64,000 nucleotides of DNA from Blastocatellia bacterium (GCA_025057015.1 JANWYG010000007.1:176561-240560); one strand, 5' to 3'; positions 1 through 9,154 are shown, counted from the first letter of the stretch. The notes: a model not told the origin generated them from the sequence alone. Translations and numbers: made by a program.

Positions 1-652
1 GGCGCTCTAGTAGCGCTGCCACAACAGAGGAATCCAAACCACCAGAAAGAAATACGCCACAACGAGTATAACTACCTTTTGGCAAAAGCGACTCCATAGA
101 ATTATCGAGCAGTACCCTGAGCTTACTTGCAGCTGCAGCTTCATCAAGACCCTTATCTCCGTAGCAGCACCAATCATGATAAGTGATTATTTCAGGGTCT
201 TGCCCGGCAGAACGCCAAATTAGACACTGTCCAGCAGCTGCTGAGCGAATTCCTACTATAGGTGTCTCTGGTGCTGGAAAATAGGAAAAGCCAGTAAATA
301 GGTACAGCGCCCGCTCATCTATTTCAGCTAGCTTTAATGCTCGCATCAGCAAGTCAACTCGCGACGAAAACCATATCGCCTTACCGGTCGCCGCCCAGTA
401 AAGCTGAGTTCTACCGAAAGGGTCCCGTAAGAGCCGCAGTTCATCCCGTGTTACTTCTATGCGAGAAGGAAAGTCATCGGCTAACCCAGAAGCCGATAGC
501 ACTATAGTAAGTGCTTCGCCTGAAAAGGTTACAAGAACGTCTGAAGAGTAGTCTAATTCTGTAATGTACCTATTGCTGATGAAGGTCTTTTTTACGCTAG
601 CAAGTTGCCGCCCTTCTGTCGATTCATACCAACAACCGAGTAGTTGCCGCAT
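1..652 (-). CDS. Asparagine-synthase-like protein, partial, without glutaminase cysteine
   Basis: My own translation from the ATG at 652 stays open to the window edge (217 codons). The last part reads CGVFLSGGLDSSVVAALL, the ATP-pyrophosphatase loop SGGLDSS of the asparagine synthase family. The first half keeps traces of the class II glutaminase fold, for example RDPFGRTQLYWA near residues 80-91. The protein starts MRQLLGCW, so the catalytic Cys2 needed to release ammonia from glutamine is absent. Such enzymes form amide bonds with another nucleophile, as in lasso-peptide cyclases or beta-lactam synthetases, or use free ammonia. It starts 5 bases after the stop of the membrane protein gene at 658-1308, so the two are probably co-transcribed. 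The C-terminal half is outside the window and the substrate cannot be inferred. Confidence 0.85.
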   Translation of the reverse strand, partial: MRQLLGCWYESTEGRQLASVKKTFISNRYITELDYSSDVLVTFSGEALTIVLSASGLADDFPSRIEVTRDELRLLRDPFGRTQLYWAATGKAIWFSSRVDLLMRALKLAEIDERALYLFTGFSYFPAPETPIVGIRSAAAGQCLIWRSAGQDPEIITYHDWCCYGDKGLDEAAAASKLRVLLDNSMESLLPKGSYTRCGVFLSGGLDSSVVAALLER

Positions 653-657
653 CAAGT

Positions 658-1308
658 TTATTCGACCCTGAAAGTCTTGCTGCTAAGCACACGTCCTTCA
701 AGCAGCATTTCCACCCGCCAGTCACCAGTAGGTGAACCGCTGCCCAACCTACATCTACACTCCGTAGGCCAAACGCTTTTATCTATAGGCTTCGTACGCC
801 AACGGTTCTCATGCTCGAGCTTACCAGAAGGACCGTACCATCTACAGCTTAAGTCGAGCTGTCTGCCTATGGGAGCGTTCTGTAGCTTGGCACGATAGCG
901 AACTTCACCTACCTCGCGTTTCACACTCGACAAATCATCCTCGCTATTCGCTTGAACAGAAATACGCCCGACGTCAGAAGTAACAGCTTCAATCGCTTCT
1001 CTTTGCTTTTGAACAAAAGAGTAAGTTATCGCCGCTCCCGCTGCTATCATAGCTATTATCACAAGCGCTACAGCAACGAAGAACATCTTCATCTTTTTGC
1101 GTCTCTCTTCTTCCTTCTTAAGCAATTCGCGACGCTCAAGTTGAATCAGAGCATCGTCAAGCAACTCCGTAGGCAAACTCAGTTCTTTAAGCACTTGCAG
1201 TACCTGCGAGCGATCCAGCGTCTTTTGCCTGAACTCTTCACGCTCTTGCGAAAGCCTAGTCACTTCCGCAACTACTTGAGCAAGCTGTTGTTCTGTAAGC
1301 CTTTCCAT
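658..1308 (-). CDS. Single-pass membrane protein of unknown function
   Basis: 216 residues. Residues 1-70 are charged and helical and could form a coiled coil; they contain a run of basic residues (RRKKMK) just before one membrane segment at about 75-97. Residues 98-216 would lie outside the membrane and end in a region with conserved-looking Cys and Trp (CRWYGPSG, CRCRLGSGSPTGDWRVEML) that suggests a small beta-sandwich. The ATG at 1308 is preceded by AGGAGG. It is the first gene of a unit continuing into the asparagine-synthase-like gene, which hints at a shared role at the envelope. I do not recognise the family with confidence. Confidence 0.75.
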   Translation of the reverse strand: MERLTEQQLAQVVAEVTRLSQEREEFRQKTLDRSQVLQVLKELSLPTELLDDALIQLERRELLKKEEERRKKMKMFFVAVALVIIAMIAAGAAITYSFVQKQREAIEAVTSDVGRISVQANSEDDLSSVKREVGEVRYRAKLQNAPIGRQLDLSCRWYGPSGKLEHENRWRTKPIDKSVWPTECRCRLGSGSPTGDWRVEMLLEGRVLSSKTFRVE

Positions 1309-1447
1309 ATCTTCCTCCTAAAGCTACGGACAATTTACTCTCTGGCAGAAAATCTATGCTCTGTCAAGCTTTAAATCACCCAGCAGAAACATATTTTGAG
1401 AATCAGTCTTCCTTTCAGGCAACGTATTGTGTATATTAACCCTGTTT

Positions 1448-2719
1448 ATGAGTCACTCTGCCAACTCAGTAAACATAAAGATAACAGGTAAGGATATCGC
1501 TGGGCGAGACTTCAACAAGGATGCTCAGATAGAACAATGCGGTGGTTTTGGAGCAATAATTTACACCGAGATAGAAGTAAGCCCCGGTGATAGAGTCTAT
1601 GTACGCAATGGATCTGGCCAAGTAGTAGCCATAGCAGAAGTATTATGGCGGCATACAGGCCCCAATCCCGCTGTCGAAGTGGTACTCAAAAGTAGCCAAA
1701 GCTCTACAGAAGAGCTACCTCCTCTGCCAGCAGACTTAGCCGCCCCCAAAGAAGAAATAAAGCAATCTCCGCCTCAGTCGGTGCCTCCTCCTAGACCTGG
1801 TCCGATAACATTTGACAAAAAAAAGCAAGAAACCAAACCAGAAAAGTCAGCACTTGCTGAGGATAAAACCCCGAAGACACCAACTAAGCCAAAAGCTGCT
1901 CCACCGTCTGAACCAAAGACTCCGGCTGTTTCCCCTCAAGCTGCTGCTGCAACAAACGTGTTCAGAAAGAAGCTATCTATCCTTCTGTCCATCATATCTG
2001 CCATCTTCAGCGGTGTATTATTCTCTCCGCTGTTTCGCCCAGCAGCTACTGACTTTAAACTGGTTCAAGTCACCTGTTTTGACCTAGATGATCAACTAAA
2101 TAAACAACCTGAAAGGAAAGGCGAGCTAGATGCTTGGATAACCAACAAAGAAGGTGAAATATCCTTCATTCACAAAAAAGACATAACTGCCCAGCAAGCC
2201 CTAGCTGAAATAAACTCGCAACGAAGCCCCGGACGGCGAATAGCAGGAAGTTGGTGCGTAATAGATAATGAAGTCAAACAAGTGCCCGACATCAAGACCG
2301 TCGCAAAAGAGCTCCTAGAGGAATGGGAGTTAATCCCCGTAGGCAAGAGCGCTTCACAAGCACCGAAGCTTGCTTTTTATCTTGAAGGTGATCATCTCAC
2401 CTTTCTAGAAGATGGAGCTGACCATAGTCAAAACATAGTAGATGTCATGTACTTTGAAGGTGGCAAAAAGTTTATCTTCACCTTCACCGACATAGATACA
2501 GAAACTAAGACCGCACTTAAAGAACTAAAACTGTATGTACCAAGTACGCTAGATGCCGTAGCCGAAGCTCGAATGCTAGACAATTCCTCACAGGCATATA
2601 CGGCAACATCTAGGCGAAGACCAGAACAGCTAGATATCCGCTTTGCAGCTGCTATAGCCTGTGCTGTAGTGACGCTGCTGGCAGGACTCCTTGCAATCTT
2701 CTTCAGCGTCAAAAAGTAG
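1448..2719 (+). CDS. Membrane protein with PilZ-like N-terminal domain and proline-rich linker
   Basis: About 423 residues from the ATG at 1448; a TTG at 1427 is a weaker alternative. Residues 1-85 have the beta-strand pattern of a PilZ domain (QCGGFGAII followed by SPGDRVYVR), but the RxxxR c-di-GMP signature is not seen, so ligand binding is doubtful. Residues 90-170 form a Pro/Lys/Glu-rich disordered linker. A membrane segment follows at about 175-200, then a 190-residue soluble domain, then a C-terminal membrane segment ending in VKK. A TATATT at 1432-1437 could be the -10 of a promoter giving a very short leader. The VWFA gene begins 6 bases downstream, so both probably work together at the envelope. 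Confidence 0.7.
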   Translation: MSHSANSVNIKITGKDIAGRDFNKDAQIEQCGGFGAIIYTEIEVSPGDRVYVRNGSGQVVAIAEVLWRHTGPNPAVEVVLKSSQSSTEELPPLPADLAAPKEEIKQSPPQSVPPPRPGPITFDKKKQETKPEKSALAEDKTPKTPTKPKAAPPSEPKTPAVSPQAAAATNVFRKKLSILLSIISAIFSGVLFSPLFRPAATDFKLVQVTCFDLDDQLNKQPERKGELDAWITNKEGEISFIHKKDITAQQALAEINSQRSPGRRIAGSWCVIDNEVKQVPDIKTVAKELLEEWELIPVGKSASQAPKLAFYLEGDHLTFLEDGADHSQNIVDVMYFEGGKKFIFTFTDIDTETKTALKELKLYVPSTLDAVAEARMLDNSSQAYTATSRRRPEQLDIRFAAAIACAVVTLLAGLLAIFFSVKK

Positions 2720-2725
2720 TTATGT

Positions 2726-3592
2726 ATGTACTACGCTTTGATCACACTGCTACTCGTCTTACCTCCCTCTCAATCAGGTATCAAGTCCAAGGAAAGTAGT
2801 GCACATCTAAACGCCATCATACACACTCCTGGTGATGTCCAGTTACAAATCGACAGGCTGTTGCTTATAGACGGAGGTTTACAGCAACAAATAGAGTATT
2901 TGCGGCGAGACCGCTCTCCGGCAAGGATAGCACTCATAGTAGATGATAGCCAGACGCTCAGAACAAATACTGCCAAGCTTAAACAAATCATCACTGAATT
3001 GTGCAAGGAACTCTATGAAGGTGACGAAGTGATGATAGTAGCTGCCGGAGAAGTTCCCGAAGTACTAGAAGAATTCACCGGTGATCTAAACAAACTCATA
3101 GCCACCACTCAGCTACTTCGACGCAAGGGATTGCCTCGCCTCTATGATGCCATCGCTGCCACAGTAGACGAGCTACTAAAACAACCTGTCAAAAAACGTG
3201 TGATAGTGCTGTTGTCCGACGGCTATGACAAAGACAGCAAAGTTAAGTTCGATCAACTGCTAGATCTCTTGCTTGATCAAGACATTATTGTTTACGCTTT
3301 TCAAGTACCTGACCGTACTTACGGAGGAATTCGCCCGCGCGAAGCAGGCCCTAAGCCCTCCGAGGCTATAGCGAAATTAACCGACTACACTGGTGGTATC
3401 GCACTCAGTCTCGAGGAAATCTCCGACATCCAAGTAGTAGCCTCGCAAATAGCGGACGAGATTAGGCTTAACTGGTTCGAGCTGTCCTATACCCCGCAAG
3501 GCGTCACTACAACCAGCCCTCGTCGTATTCTGCTTACCTACGGAGACGAAAAAGTACTCATTCGCACTAAAAAGCTTCAACGCCCGCGATAA
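2726..3592 (+). CDS. Exported VWFA-domain protein, Acidobacteria type
   Basis: 288 residues with an N-terminal hydrophobic signal (about 1-18). From residue 70 it shows a von Willebrand factor A fold: IALIVDDSQT is the first metal-site loop (D-x-S-x-T in place of DxSxS), LPRLYDAI is the usual GTALYDAI element with its Thr lost, and VIVLLSDGYD is the third loop. The whole matches the VWFA-related protein family that is expanded in Acidobacteria. Loss of the loop Thr suggests weakened metal binding. It follows the PilZ-like gene by 6 bases and ends overlapping the tail of the EamA gene on the other strand by 16 bases. Confidence 0.85.
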   Translation: MYYALITLLLVLPPSQSGIKSKESSAHLNAIIHTPGDVQLQIDRLLLIDGGLQQQIEYLRRDRSPARIALIVDDSQTLRTNTAKLKQIITELCKELYEGDEVMIVAAGEVPEVLEEFTGDLNKLIATTQLLRRKGLPRLYDAIAATVDELLKQPVKKRVIVLLSDGYDKDSKVKFDQLLDLLLDQDIIVYAFQVPDRTYGGIRPREAGPKPSEAIAKLTDYTGGIALSLEEISDIQVVASQIADEIRLNWFELSYTPQGVTTTSPRRILLTYGDEKVLIRTKKLQRPR

Positions 3593-4464
3593 ACGCCTGA
3601 TACTATAACGGCGGCAATTATCATGCTGCTACCGCTGAGAAACCTGACATTCGTCAGCTCAGAAAGCTTCTCCGCACCGGCTACGGCCGAAATTAATGCA
3701 GCAAAGACGGGTTCGAGACTAAAGATTATAGCCACCCTCGTAGCCTCAGTTTTGCTTTGAGCCCACGTCTGTAACAGTATCACTAGCACGGTAGCAAATA
3801 CCACCAGATAGGCTAGGCTTAGCATCTGCAGCAGAGTAGTCGGCCAACGATCGCTGGCAAGTAAATTCGCTTCAAGAACAGTCCTTGAAGACACAAATGC
3901 TAAAAGCAACACTAAGGCACATGCCCAAAACTGTACCAAGGTCAACTGACCGGCATCAGTAGTGCGTGAGAATTTGCCGGTGTAGACTATATGTAGCGCC
4001 CAAAACAAGATACTGCCTGAAGAAATTAGATCACCAATATTTACGTCATCGATCGAGCCAGGAAATACCACTAGACTAAAACCTACAAAAGCTAAGGCTA
4101 CTGATATCACATCTGCAATCTTTAACCTAGCTCCAGTTAGCAAGTAATCGGCAAAAGGAACTAAAACTACAGAGGTGCCGCTAATGATGGCAGCTTTTGA
4201 AGGTGTCGTATAAAGCAGCCCTACTGCCTGAGATATAAAACCTCCAGCTAGGAGCACTCCAAGCAGTATACCGCTATGTAAAGCTCCTGAATCCAACTGG
4301 GGAATAAGCTGCCGGTACAGAAAAGAAGTAAACAGCGCAGCAAACACAAACCTAAGACTCAGATAATTAAGCGGTGAAAGCGCCATAGCTAAATCCTTGC
4401 CTATAGTAAAGGTGCTTCCCCAAACAGCTGTTATAGCCACTAGTATCAGGTCATAACGCCACAT
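3577..4464 (-). CDS. EamA/DMT-family transporter
   Basis: 295 residues, almost all hydrophobic, with about ten membrane segments in two EamA repeats (about 5-135 and 150-290). The start MWRYDLILVAITAVWGSTF carries the typical AxxWGxxF motif of the drug/metabolite transporter superfamily. Members export amino acids, metabolites or drugs; the substrate cannot be read from the sequence. It is divergent from argS, sharing an 84-base intergenic region, and its tail overlaps the VWFA gene by 16 bases. Confidence 0.9.
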   Translation of the reverse strand: MWRYDLILVAITAVWGSTFTIGKDLAMALSPLNYLSLRFVFAALFTSFLYRQLIPQLDSGALHSGILLGVLLAGGFISQAVGLLYTTPSKAAIISGTSVVLVPFADYLLTGARLKIADVISVALAFVGFSLVVFPGSIDDVNIGDLISSGSILFWALHIVYTGKFSRTTDAGQLTLVQFWACALVLLLAFVSSRTVLEANLLASDRWPTTLLQMLSLAYLVVFATVLVILLQTWAQSKTEATRVAIIFSLEPVFAALISAVAGAEKLSELTNVRFLSGSSMIIAAVIVSGVYRGR

Positions 4465-4548
4465 CGTATTTTATAGGCTTTCGCATATTGTGCTAGCCTA
4501 AGATTAGACTTATTATTTGAAATTCCATATTCTCCGGAGATCTGCAAG

Positions 4549-6543
4549 ATGCTCACGCAAATACAAGAGACGCTTAAAACTCTACTCTGCTCTGCTGTAG
4601 AAAAACTCTACTCGATAACGATGTCACCAACAGAAATAGTAACAGAGTTTCCCCCTAGGCCGGAGTTAGGCGATCTTGCTATCCCCGTAGCGTTTGAACT
4701 TGCTAAAAGATTAAAAGCTACCACGGAAAAGAAAGTTAACCCACGCCAAATCGCTGAAGCTTTGCGACAGGAACTAGGTAAGGTCGATGGCATCTCTCGG
4801 TTTGAGATAGCCGGAGGTGGCTACATCAACGCCTTTTTCGATAGGAGCACTTTTGTTACAAAACTAAATTCAGATATAGCTCCCGGCGAAAAATTCGGCG
4901 GTAAACTCATAGTCGAACATACTTCGGTCAATCCTAACAAGGCAGCACATATAGGACACCTACGGAATGCTGTTCTCGGCGATACTATCGTTCGAATGTT
5001 AAAAGCTACCGGCGAACAAGTCGAAGTACACAACTACATAGACAACACCGGCGTTCAAGTTGCAGATGTAGTAGTGGGGCTAAAACATATAGAAAAAAAG
5101 TCGCTGTCCGAACTCGAGTCTATAGATAAATTTGACTACTACTGCTGGGATCTTTATGCGCGCGTAGGACGCTTCTACGAAGAAGCGCCAGACAATAAAC
5201 AACTTCGAGCAGAAGTGCTACATGCGTTAGAACACGGCCAAGGTGAAGTAGCAGAACTTGCCGATTATGTCTCTACACGAATATTGAAATGTCACCTAAA
5301 GACCATGCAGCGACTGGACATAACCTATGATGTGCTACCCCGTGAGAGCGAAATAATAAAGCTCAACTTCTGGCAAACCGCCTTCGAGAAATTGAAACAA
5401 GCAGGAGCTATCTACTATGAGACAGAAGGACGCAATAAAGGATGTTGGGTTATGCGTTCCGAAGGTAACAAGTCGGAAAGCGAGCCTGACGAGAAAATAC
5501 TCGTACGCTCAAATGGCACAGTTACCTATACCGGCAAAGACATAGCATACCATCTATGGAAATTAGGCTTACTAGAGCTTGACTTCAACTACAAAGTTTT
5601 CTACACCTATCCCAATGGTAAACAAGTCTGGATAACCACTCCCGAGTTAACCGAAGACCGGCCCGGTTTTGGCAAAGCCACAGCATACTTTAACGTCATC
5701 GACGTGGGTCAGTCCTATCCACAGCACTACGTCAAGCTAGGAGTGAAGCTGCTTAGTAGCAATAAACAGATAGACAAAAGTGCTCATCTTGCCTACGAAA
5801 AAGTAGTACTTACACCAAGAAGTGCTCGTGAGCTTGGCTATGAACTCGGTCAAGAAGACGCACACCGCAGTCAAATCAGCATGTCTGGCCGCAAAGGTCT
5901 GGGAGTAAAAGCCGACGATCTAATCGATAAACTTGAAGAGAAGGCCCTTGCAGGAGTTACAGAACGTAACCCAGAATTACCGCAAGAAAAAAGAGAAGAG
6001 ATAGCTCATATACTTGCCGTAGGAGCCTTGCGCTACTATTTGCTCAAATACACACGTAGCTCTGTCATAGCGTTCGATTTCGATGAGGCGCTTACCTTTG
6101 AAGGTGAGACCGGTCCTTATATACAGTATGCGCTAGTACGCATAGCAGGCATATTTCGTAAGATGGCCGATATAGATGTAAGTAGCTGGTTAACTAACGT
6201 CTCGCCCGAAAAGCTCACGCAACTGCTTAGTATGAAAGAAGAAGCAACCGGTTGGGACGGCAATTATCTGTGGTCACTGCTTCACTTCGCAGCTCAGCTT
6301 AACGATGTGCTACGTACGGCTATCAGATCTCTTGAACCAACTCATCTAGCGAAATATGCCTACCAGCTCGCCGCACGCTTCAACGAGTTTTATAACAAAT
6401 CCGCAGGTATGCCAATCTACAAGGTCGTAGCTGAGCCCGATCTTGACAAACGAATGTTACTCGTCTTGATAGTTGACTACGTACGACGTCAGCTTACGCT
6501 GGCATTGCAGCTACTAGGTATAAATGTTCCCGATAGGATGTAA
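4549..6543 (+). CDS. argS: Arginyl-tRNA synthetase
   Basis: 664 residues, class I aminoacyl-tRNA synthetase charging tRNA-Arg. An ArgRS-specific N-terminal domain (1-110) precedes the catalytic core with VEHTSVNPNKAAHIGHLRN; the HIGH motif is at 134-137. ISMSGRKGLGV near residue 445 stands at the KMSKS position. The DALR anticodon-binding domain starts at YIQYALVRIAGIF. Length is somewhat over the usual 550-600 because of insertions in the catalytic domain. A GGAG lies about 10 bases before the ATG. It appears monocistronic or loosely coupled to the ferredoxin gene 96 bases downstream. Confidence 0.97.
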   Translation: MLTQIQETLKTLLCSAVEKLYSITMSPTEIVTEFPPRPELGDLAIPVAFELAKRLKATTEKKVNPRQIAEALRQELGKVDGISRFEIAGGGYINAFFDRSTFVTKLNSDIAPGEKFGGKLIVEHTSVNPNKAAHIGHLRNAVLGDTIVRMLKATGEQVEVHNYIDNTGVQVADVVVGLKHIEKKSLSELESIDKFDYYCWDLYARVGRFYEEAPDNKQLRAEVLHALEHGQGEVAELADYVSTRILKCHLKTMQRLDITYDVLPRESEIIKLNFWQTAFEKLKQAGAIYYETEGRNKGCWVMRSEGNKSESEPDEKILVRSNGTVTYTGKDIAYHLWKLGLLELDFNYKVFYTYPNGKQVWITTPELTEDRPGFGKATAYFNVIDVGQSYPQHYVKLGVKLLSSNKQIDKSAHLAYEKVVLTPRSARELGYELGQEDAHRSQISMSGRKGLGVKADDLIDKLEEKALAGVTERNPELPQEKREEIAHILAVGALRYYLLKYTRSSVIAFDFDEALTFEGETGPYIQYALVRIAGIFRKMADIDVSSWLTNVSPEKLTQLLSMKEEATGWDGNYLWSLLHFAAQLNDVLRTAIRSLEPTHLAKYAYQLAARFNEFYNKSAGMPIYKVVAEPDLDKRMLLVLIVDYVRRQLTLALQLLGINVPDRM

Positions 6544-6639
6544 TCTGCTACTTCTCTACTAGTACATGTAGACGTAAGGAAAAACTTCTTGGAGAATTTG
6601 CTTTAGAGACGGCAAACAGACAGCAACTGGAAGTTAGCT

Positions 6640-6876
6640 ATGGCCAACAAGAGAGACAAACACCCCGAAAATGTCAAAGGTAGATATTATGTAGACACCG
6701 AATGCATAGACTGTGACGTATGTCGCGATACTGCTCCTTACAACTTTACTCGTCAGGATGAAGGTGGCTACTCTTACGTCTACAAACAACCCGAAAACGA
6801 GGAGGAAGAAGCCATGTGCCGCGAAGCTATGGAATCCTGCCCCGTAGAAGCTATAGGCGATGACGGAGAAGATTGA
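6640..6876 (+). CDS. Single-cluster ferredoxin
   Basis: 78 residues, cytosolic. CIDCDVC (residues 22-28) plus the distal CPVEAI give the four ligands of one [4Fe-4S] cluster, in the manner of the short ferredoxins seen in Thermotoga and many Acidobacteria; the usual second cluster motif is absent. The acidic tail (GDDGED) and acidic middle suit docking to a reductase. It carries electrons between redox enzymes; the partner is unknown. With only one cluster it cannot replace the two-cluster NuoI that is missing from the operon downstream. Confidence 0.9.
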   Translation: MANKRDKHPENVKGRYYVDTECIDCDVCRDTAPYNFTRQDEGGYSYVYKQPENEEEEAMCREAMESCPVEAIGDDGED

Positions 6877-6953
6877 AACTGTTTAACTAAGAAGCAGGAT
6901 ACACTTTCTGCGGCTTGTTTAGAAGCCCAGAATCAGTTTTAAAACGATAGTGA

Positions 6954-8882
6954 TTAAGCAAAGCCAGTAAGGCGAAGTCCCTGTACGATTAAGACAGCCA
7001 CTATGTATCCTAGCGAGGTATAGAAGGCAAGCTGTATCAAAGCAAACCTAGTTGAGGTTTCGTGTCTAACTACGGCCACAGTGGAAGCACACTGAAGTGA
7101 AAAGAAGAAAAAACACATAAGACCAATTATAGTAGAAGTAGTAAAAAGAGGCTTTCCGCTACTCTCTAGCCGTGCTGCTCTTATGCATTCCAGGAGGCTT
7201 TTCTCGCGAGTATTTTCGTCTTCTTCAGCAACGCGAAAGACCAAAGCCATAGAGCTAACGAAGGCTTCCCGCGCAGCAAAAGCTGAAATCAGTCCTATTC
7301 CAACGCGCCAATCTGCTCCCATAGGTTCAAGCATCGGCTCCAAAAGCTGACCTAGACTAGCAGCAAACGACTGCTCTAAGCTAGTTCGCGCTATGTATCG
7401 ATATTGCAAATAGCCATAGTTTGACAGTAACCATAAAACAGCAGAAACGGTTATGATGGGCAGTGCAGCTTTCTGTAAATAGCTCGACGAACGAGCCCAA
7501 GTCAGCTTCAATATAGGCCTTAGCTGAGGCATTCGATAAACAGGTAGTTCCATAGCCAGTAGAGAAAGGCTACGGCGATGACGCTTTGCTAGCAATCTGC
7601 TAACTAGTCCTGCAGTAAATGCAGCCGCTAAGAGACTGGTAAAATAAATTCCAGAAAGGACTAAACCAGCTATCCATGATTTTCTCCCAGTAAATAGTGC
7701 GGCAATCAGAAGCGAATAAACTGGCAGCCTAGCACTACAGCTCATCAAAGGGATTACCCATATGGTAAGCAAGCGCTCCCTTGCCGTAGGAATCGTCCTT
7801 GCTGCCAAGACCGCCGGTATAGCACAAGCGAATCCTGAAAGCATAGGCACAAGCGAGCGTCCATGTAATCCCAAAAATGCAAGCGGTCGGTCTACAAGTA
7901 CTGCTCCACGTGCAAGATAGCCTGTATCTTCTAAGAAAGTCATTAGAAAAAGCAATATCATTATCTGCGGAAAAAAGACTGCGACCGCACCTACTCCACC
8001 GATTATACCTTCTGAAAACAGCTCAGTAAGGAAGCCAGGCGGCAAGAGCTCTGCCAAAAAGGCTTGGGTATAAGTAAAAGCTGTATCTACGATATCCATT
8101 AGAGGTTGAGCTGCCCAGAAAATTGAAGCAAAAAGTACTGCAAGTATTAGGAAAAAAATCGGCAACCCAAACCAACGATGAAGCACTATCGCATCTATTT
8201 TGTTGGTAACTTCGTCCGCTATCCCAGGATGCAACGTCGATAAAGCACCGCTGCTCTTTAGCAATGCAGACAAAGCATCATACGCAGCAACGGGATCCTG
8301 AGGGATCTGAGCTAGTTTCTGCATGGCAAATTGCCGCTGTGCAGCCTCCCGAACAAGTTGCATTAACTTTGCCAAGCCCTTGCCACTGCGGGCATCAACC
8401 TCAACTACAGGCACCCCCAAAGCGTGTTCCAGCTTTTGGACGTCCAGAGTCAGCTTCATTCTAGGCAGCAGATCGGTCATCGTGAGACAGATAACCATAG
8501 GTTTACCACAGCGAGCAACATAAGAGGCAAGCCGTAAATGCCTTTCCACCTGCGTAGCATCTACTACAACAATAAGTGCATCAGGTCTGATAGTGTCATC
8601 TTGCCCGTCTAGGACTTTGCAAGCTAGCTCTTCCTCTGGCGAAGGTGACGCCGGACTGCTAATACCAGGTAGGTCTATTATCAATTCTTCCGAACCATAC
8701 CGTGGTTTGCTCCTGCCACTAGCTAGAGTGACAGTTACGCCAGGATAGTTGGCTGTATAGAAGCTGCTGTCTGTTAAGGCATTCATTAGAGTAGTCTTGC
8801 CAGCATTCGGCATTCCCACCAAACACACCGTCAGCGGGCGCTTTCTGCCCTGTGCATTTGCAGCTACTGTAGCTTTACCCAT
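6954..8882 (-). CDS. feoB: Ferrous iron transporter FeoB with altered G4 motif
   Basis: 642 residues. An N-terminal G domain has G1 GMPNAGKTT (23-31), G2 around YPGVTVT and G3 DLPG (70-73), followed by a helical regulatory region and two gate repeats in the membrane from about residue 230. It imports Fe2+ across the inner membrane. The G4 motif, normally NxxD for guanine recognition, reads TMTD at 134-137, so nucleotide specificity may be relaxed. It overlaps the end of feoA by 19 bases. No feoC is seen. The length is shorter than the E. coli protein (773) but common elsewhere. Confidence 0.95.
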   Translation of the reverse strand: MGKATVAANAQGRKRPLTVCLVGMPNAGKTTLMNALTDSSFYTANYPGVTVTLASGRSKPRYGSEELIIDLPGISSPASPSPEEELACKVLDGQDDTIRPDALIVVVDATQVERHLRLASYVARCGKPMVICLTMTDLLPRMKLTLDVQKLEHALGVPVVEVDARSGKGLAKLMQLVREAAQRQFAMQKLAQIPQDPVAAYDALSALLKSSGALSTLHPGIADEVTNKIDAIVLHRWFGLPIFFLILAVLFASIFWAAQPLMDIVDTAFTYTQAFLAELLPPGFLTELFSEGIIGGVGAVAVFFPQIMILLFLMTFLEDTGYLARGAVLVDRPLAFLGLHGRSLVPMLSGFACAIPAVLAARTIPTARERLLTIWVIPLMSCSARLPVYSLLIAALFTGRKSWIAGLVLSGIYFTSLLAAAFTAGLVSRLLAKRHRRSLSLLAMELPVYRMPQLRPILKLTWARSSSYLQKAALPIITVSAVLWLLSNYGYLQYRYIARTSLEQSFAASLGQLLEPMLEPMGADWRVGIGLISAFAAREAFVSSMALVFRVAEEDENTREKSLLECIRAARLESSGKPLFTTSTIIGLMCFFFFSLQCASTVAVVRHETSTRFALIQLAFYTSLGYIVAVLIVQGLRLTGFA

Positions 8883-9082
8883 TCTGCCTCACGTTTCCTA
8901 AGAGCCAATCGAGCTCCCCTTACCTGCACTATTAGCGGATCTCCAAAAGGTACTTCTTGCACGACACATACTTCAGTGCCTGGAGTCAAACCTAGCTCTA
9001 GCAGTCTCCGGCGCTCATCGTTTGAGGCTTCCACGCCCGCTATTCTGTACCACTTGCTACGCACAGCATCTACCAGGGTCAT
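8864..9082 (-). CDS. feoA: FeoA, SH3-like partner of FeoB
   Basis: 72 residues from the ATG at 9082, preceded by a perfect GGAGGAGG ribosome site 5 bases away; a TTG at 9097 would extend it by 5 residues but lies upstream of that site. The sequence has the FeoA SH3-like pattern: LLELGLTPGTEVCVVQ and GDPLIVQVRGARLALRKREA. It supports FeoB-dependent ferrous iron uptake. The gene is first in a two-gene feoAB operon with a Fur-like box directly upstream. Confidence 0.93.
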   Translation of the reverse strand: MTLVDAVRSKWYRIAGVEASNDERRRLLELGLTPGTEVCVVQEVPFGDPLIVQVRGARLALRKREAEWVKLQ

Positions 9083-9098
9083 TTGCCTCCTCCACAAA

Positions 9099-9113
9099 TG
9101 AAAATGAATTTCA
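9099..9113 (-). promoter_or_regulatory. Fur-like operator upstream of feoAB
   Basis: TGAAAATGAATTTCA is a 7-1-7 inverted repeat with 6 of 7 pairs matching, very close to the classical Fur half-sites TGAnAAT. It sits 17 bases upstream of the feoA start, next to the ribosome site, where a bound repressor would block the promoter or early transcription. Iron repression is inferred from the motif and from the downstream genes. Confidence 0.6.
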
Positions 9114-9154
9114 AAACGAGTATGCTACAAGCGATTAAAACAAGCAACTGCTCT

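Noticed and set aside
952..1374. 140-residue plus-strand frame
   Set aside because: It lies antisense to the membrane protein gene at 658-1308, which has the better ribosome site and a sensible product.
6640..6876. Ferredoxin as a substitute for NuoI
   Set aside because: It has only one four-cysteine cluster motif and is on the other strand, outside the nuo operon.
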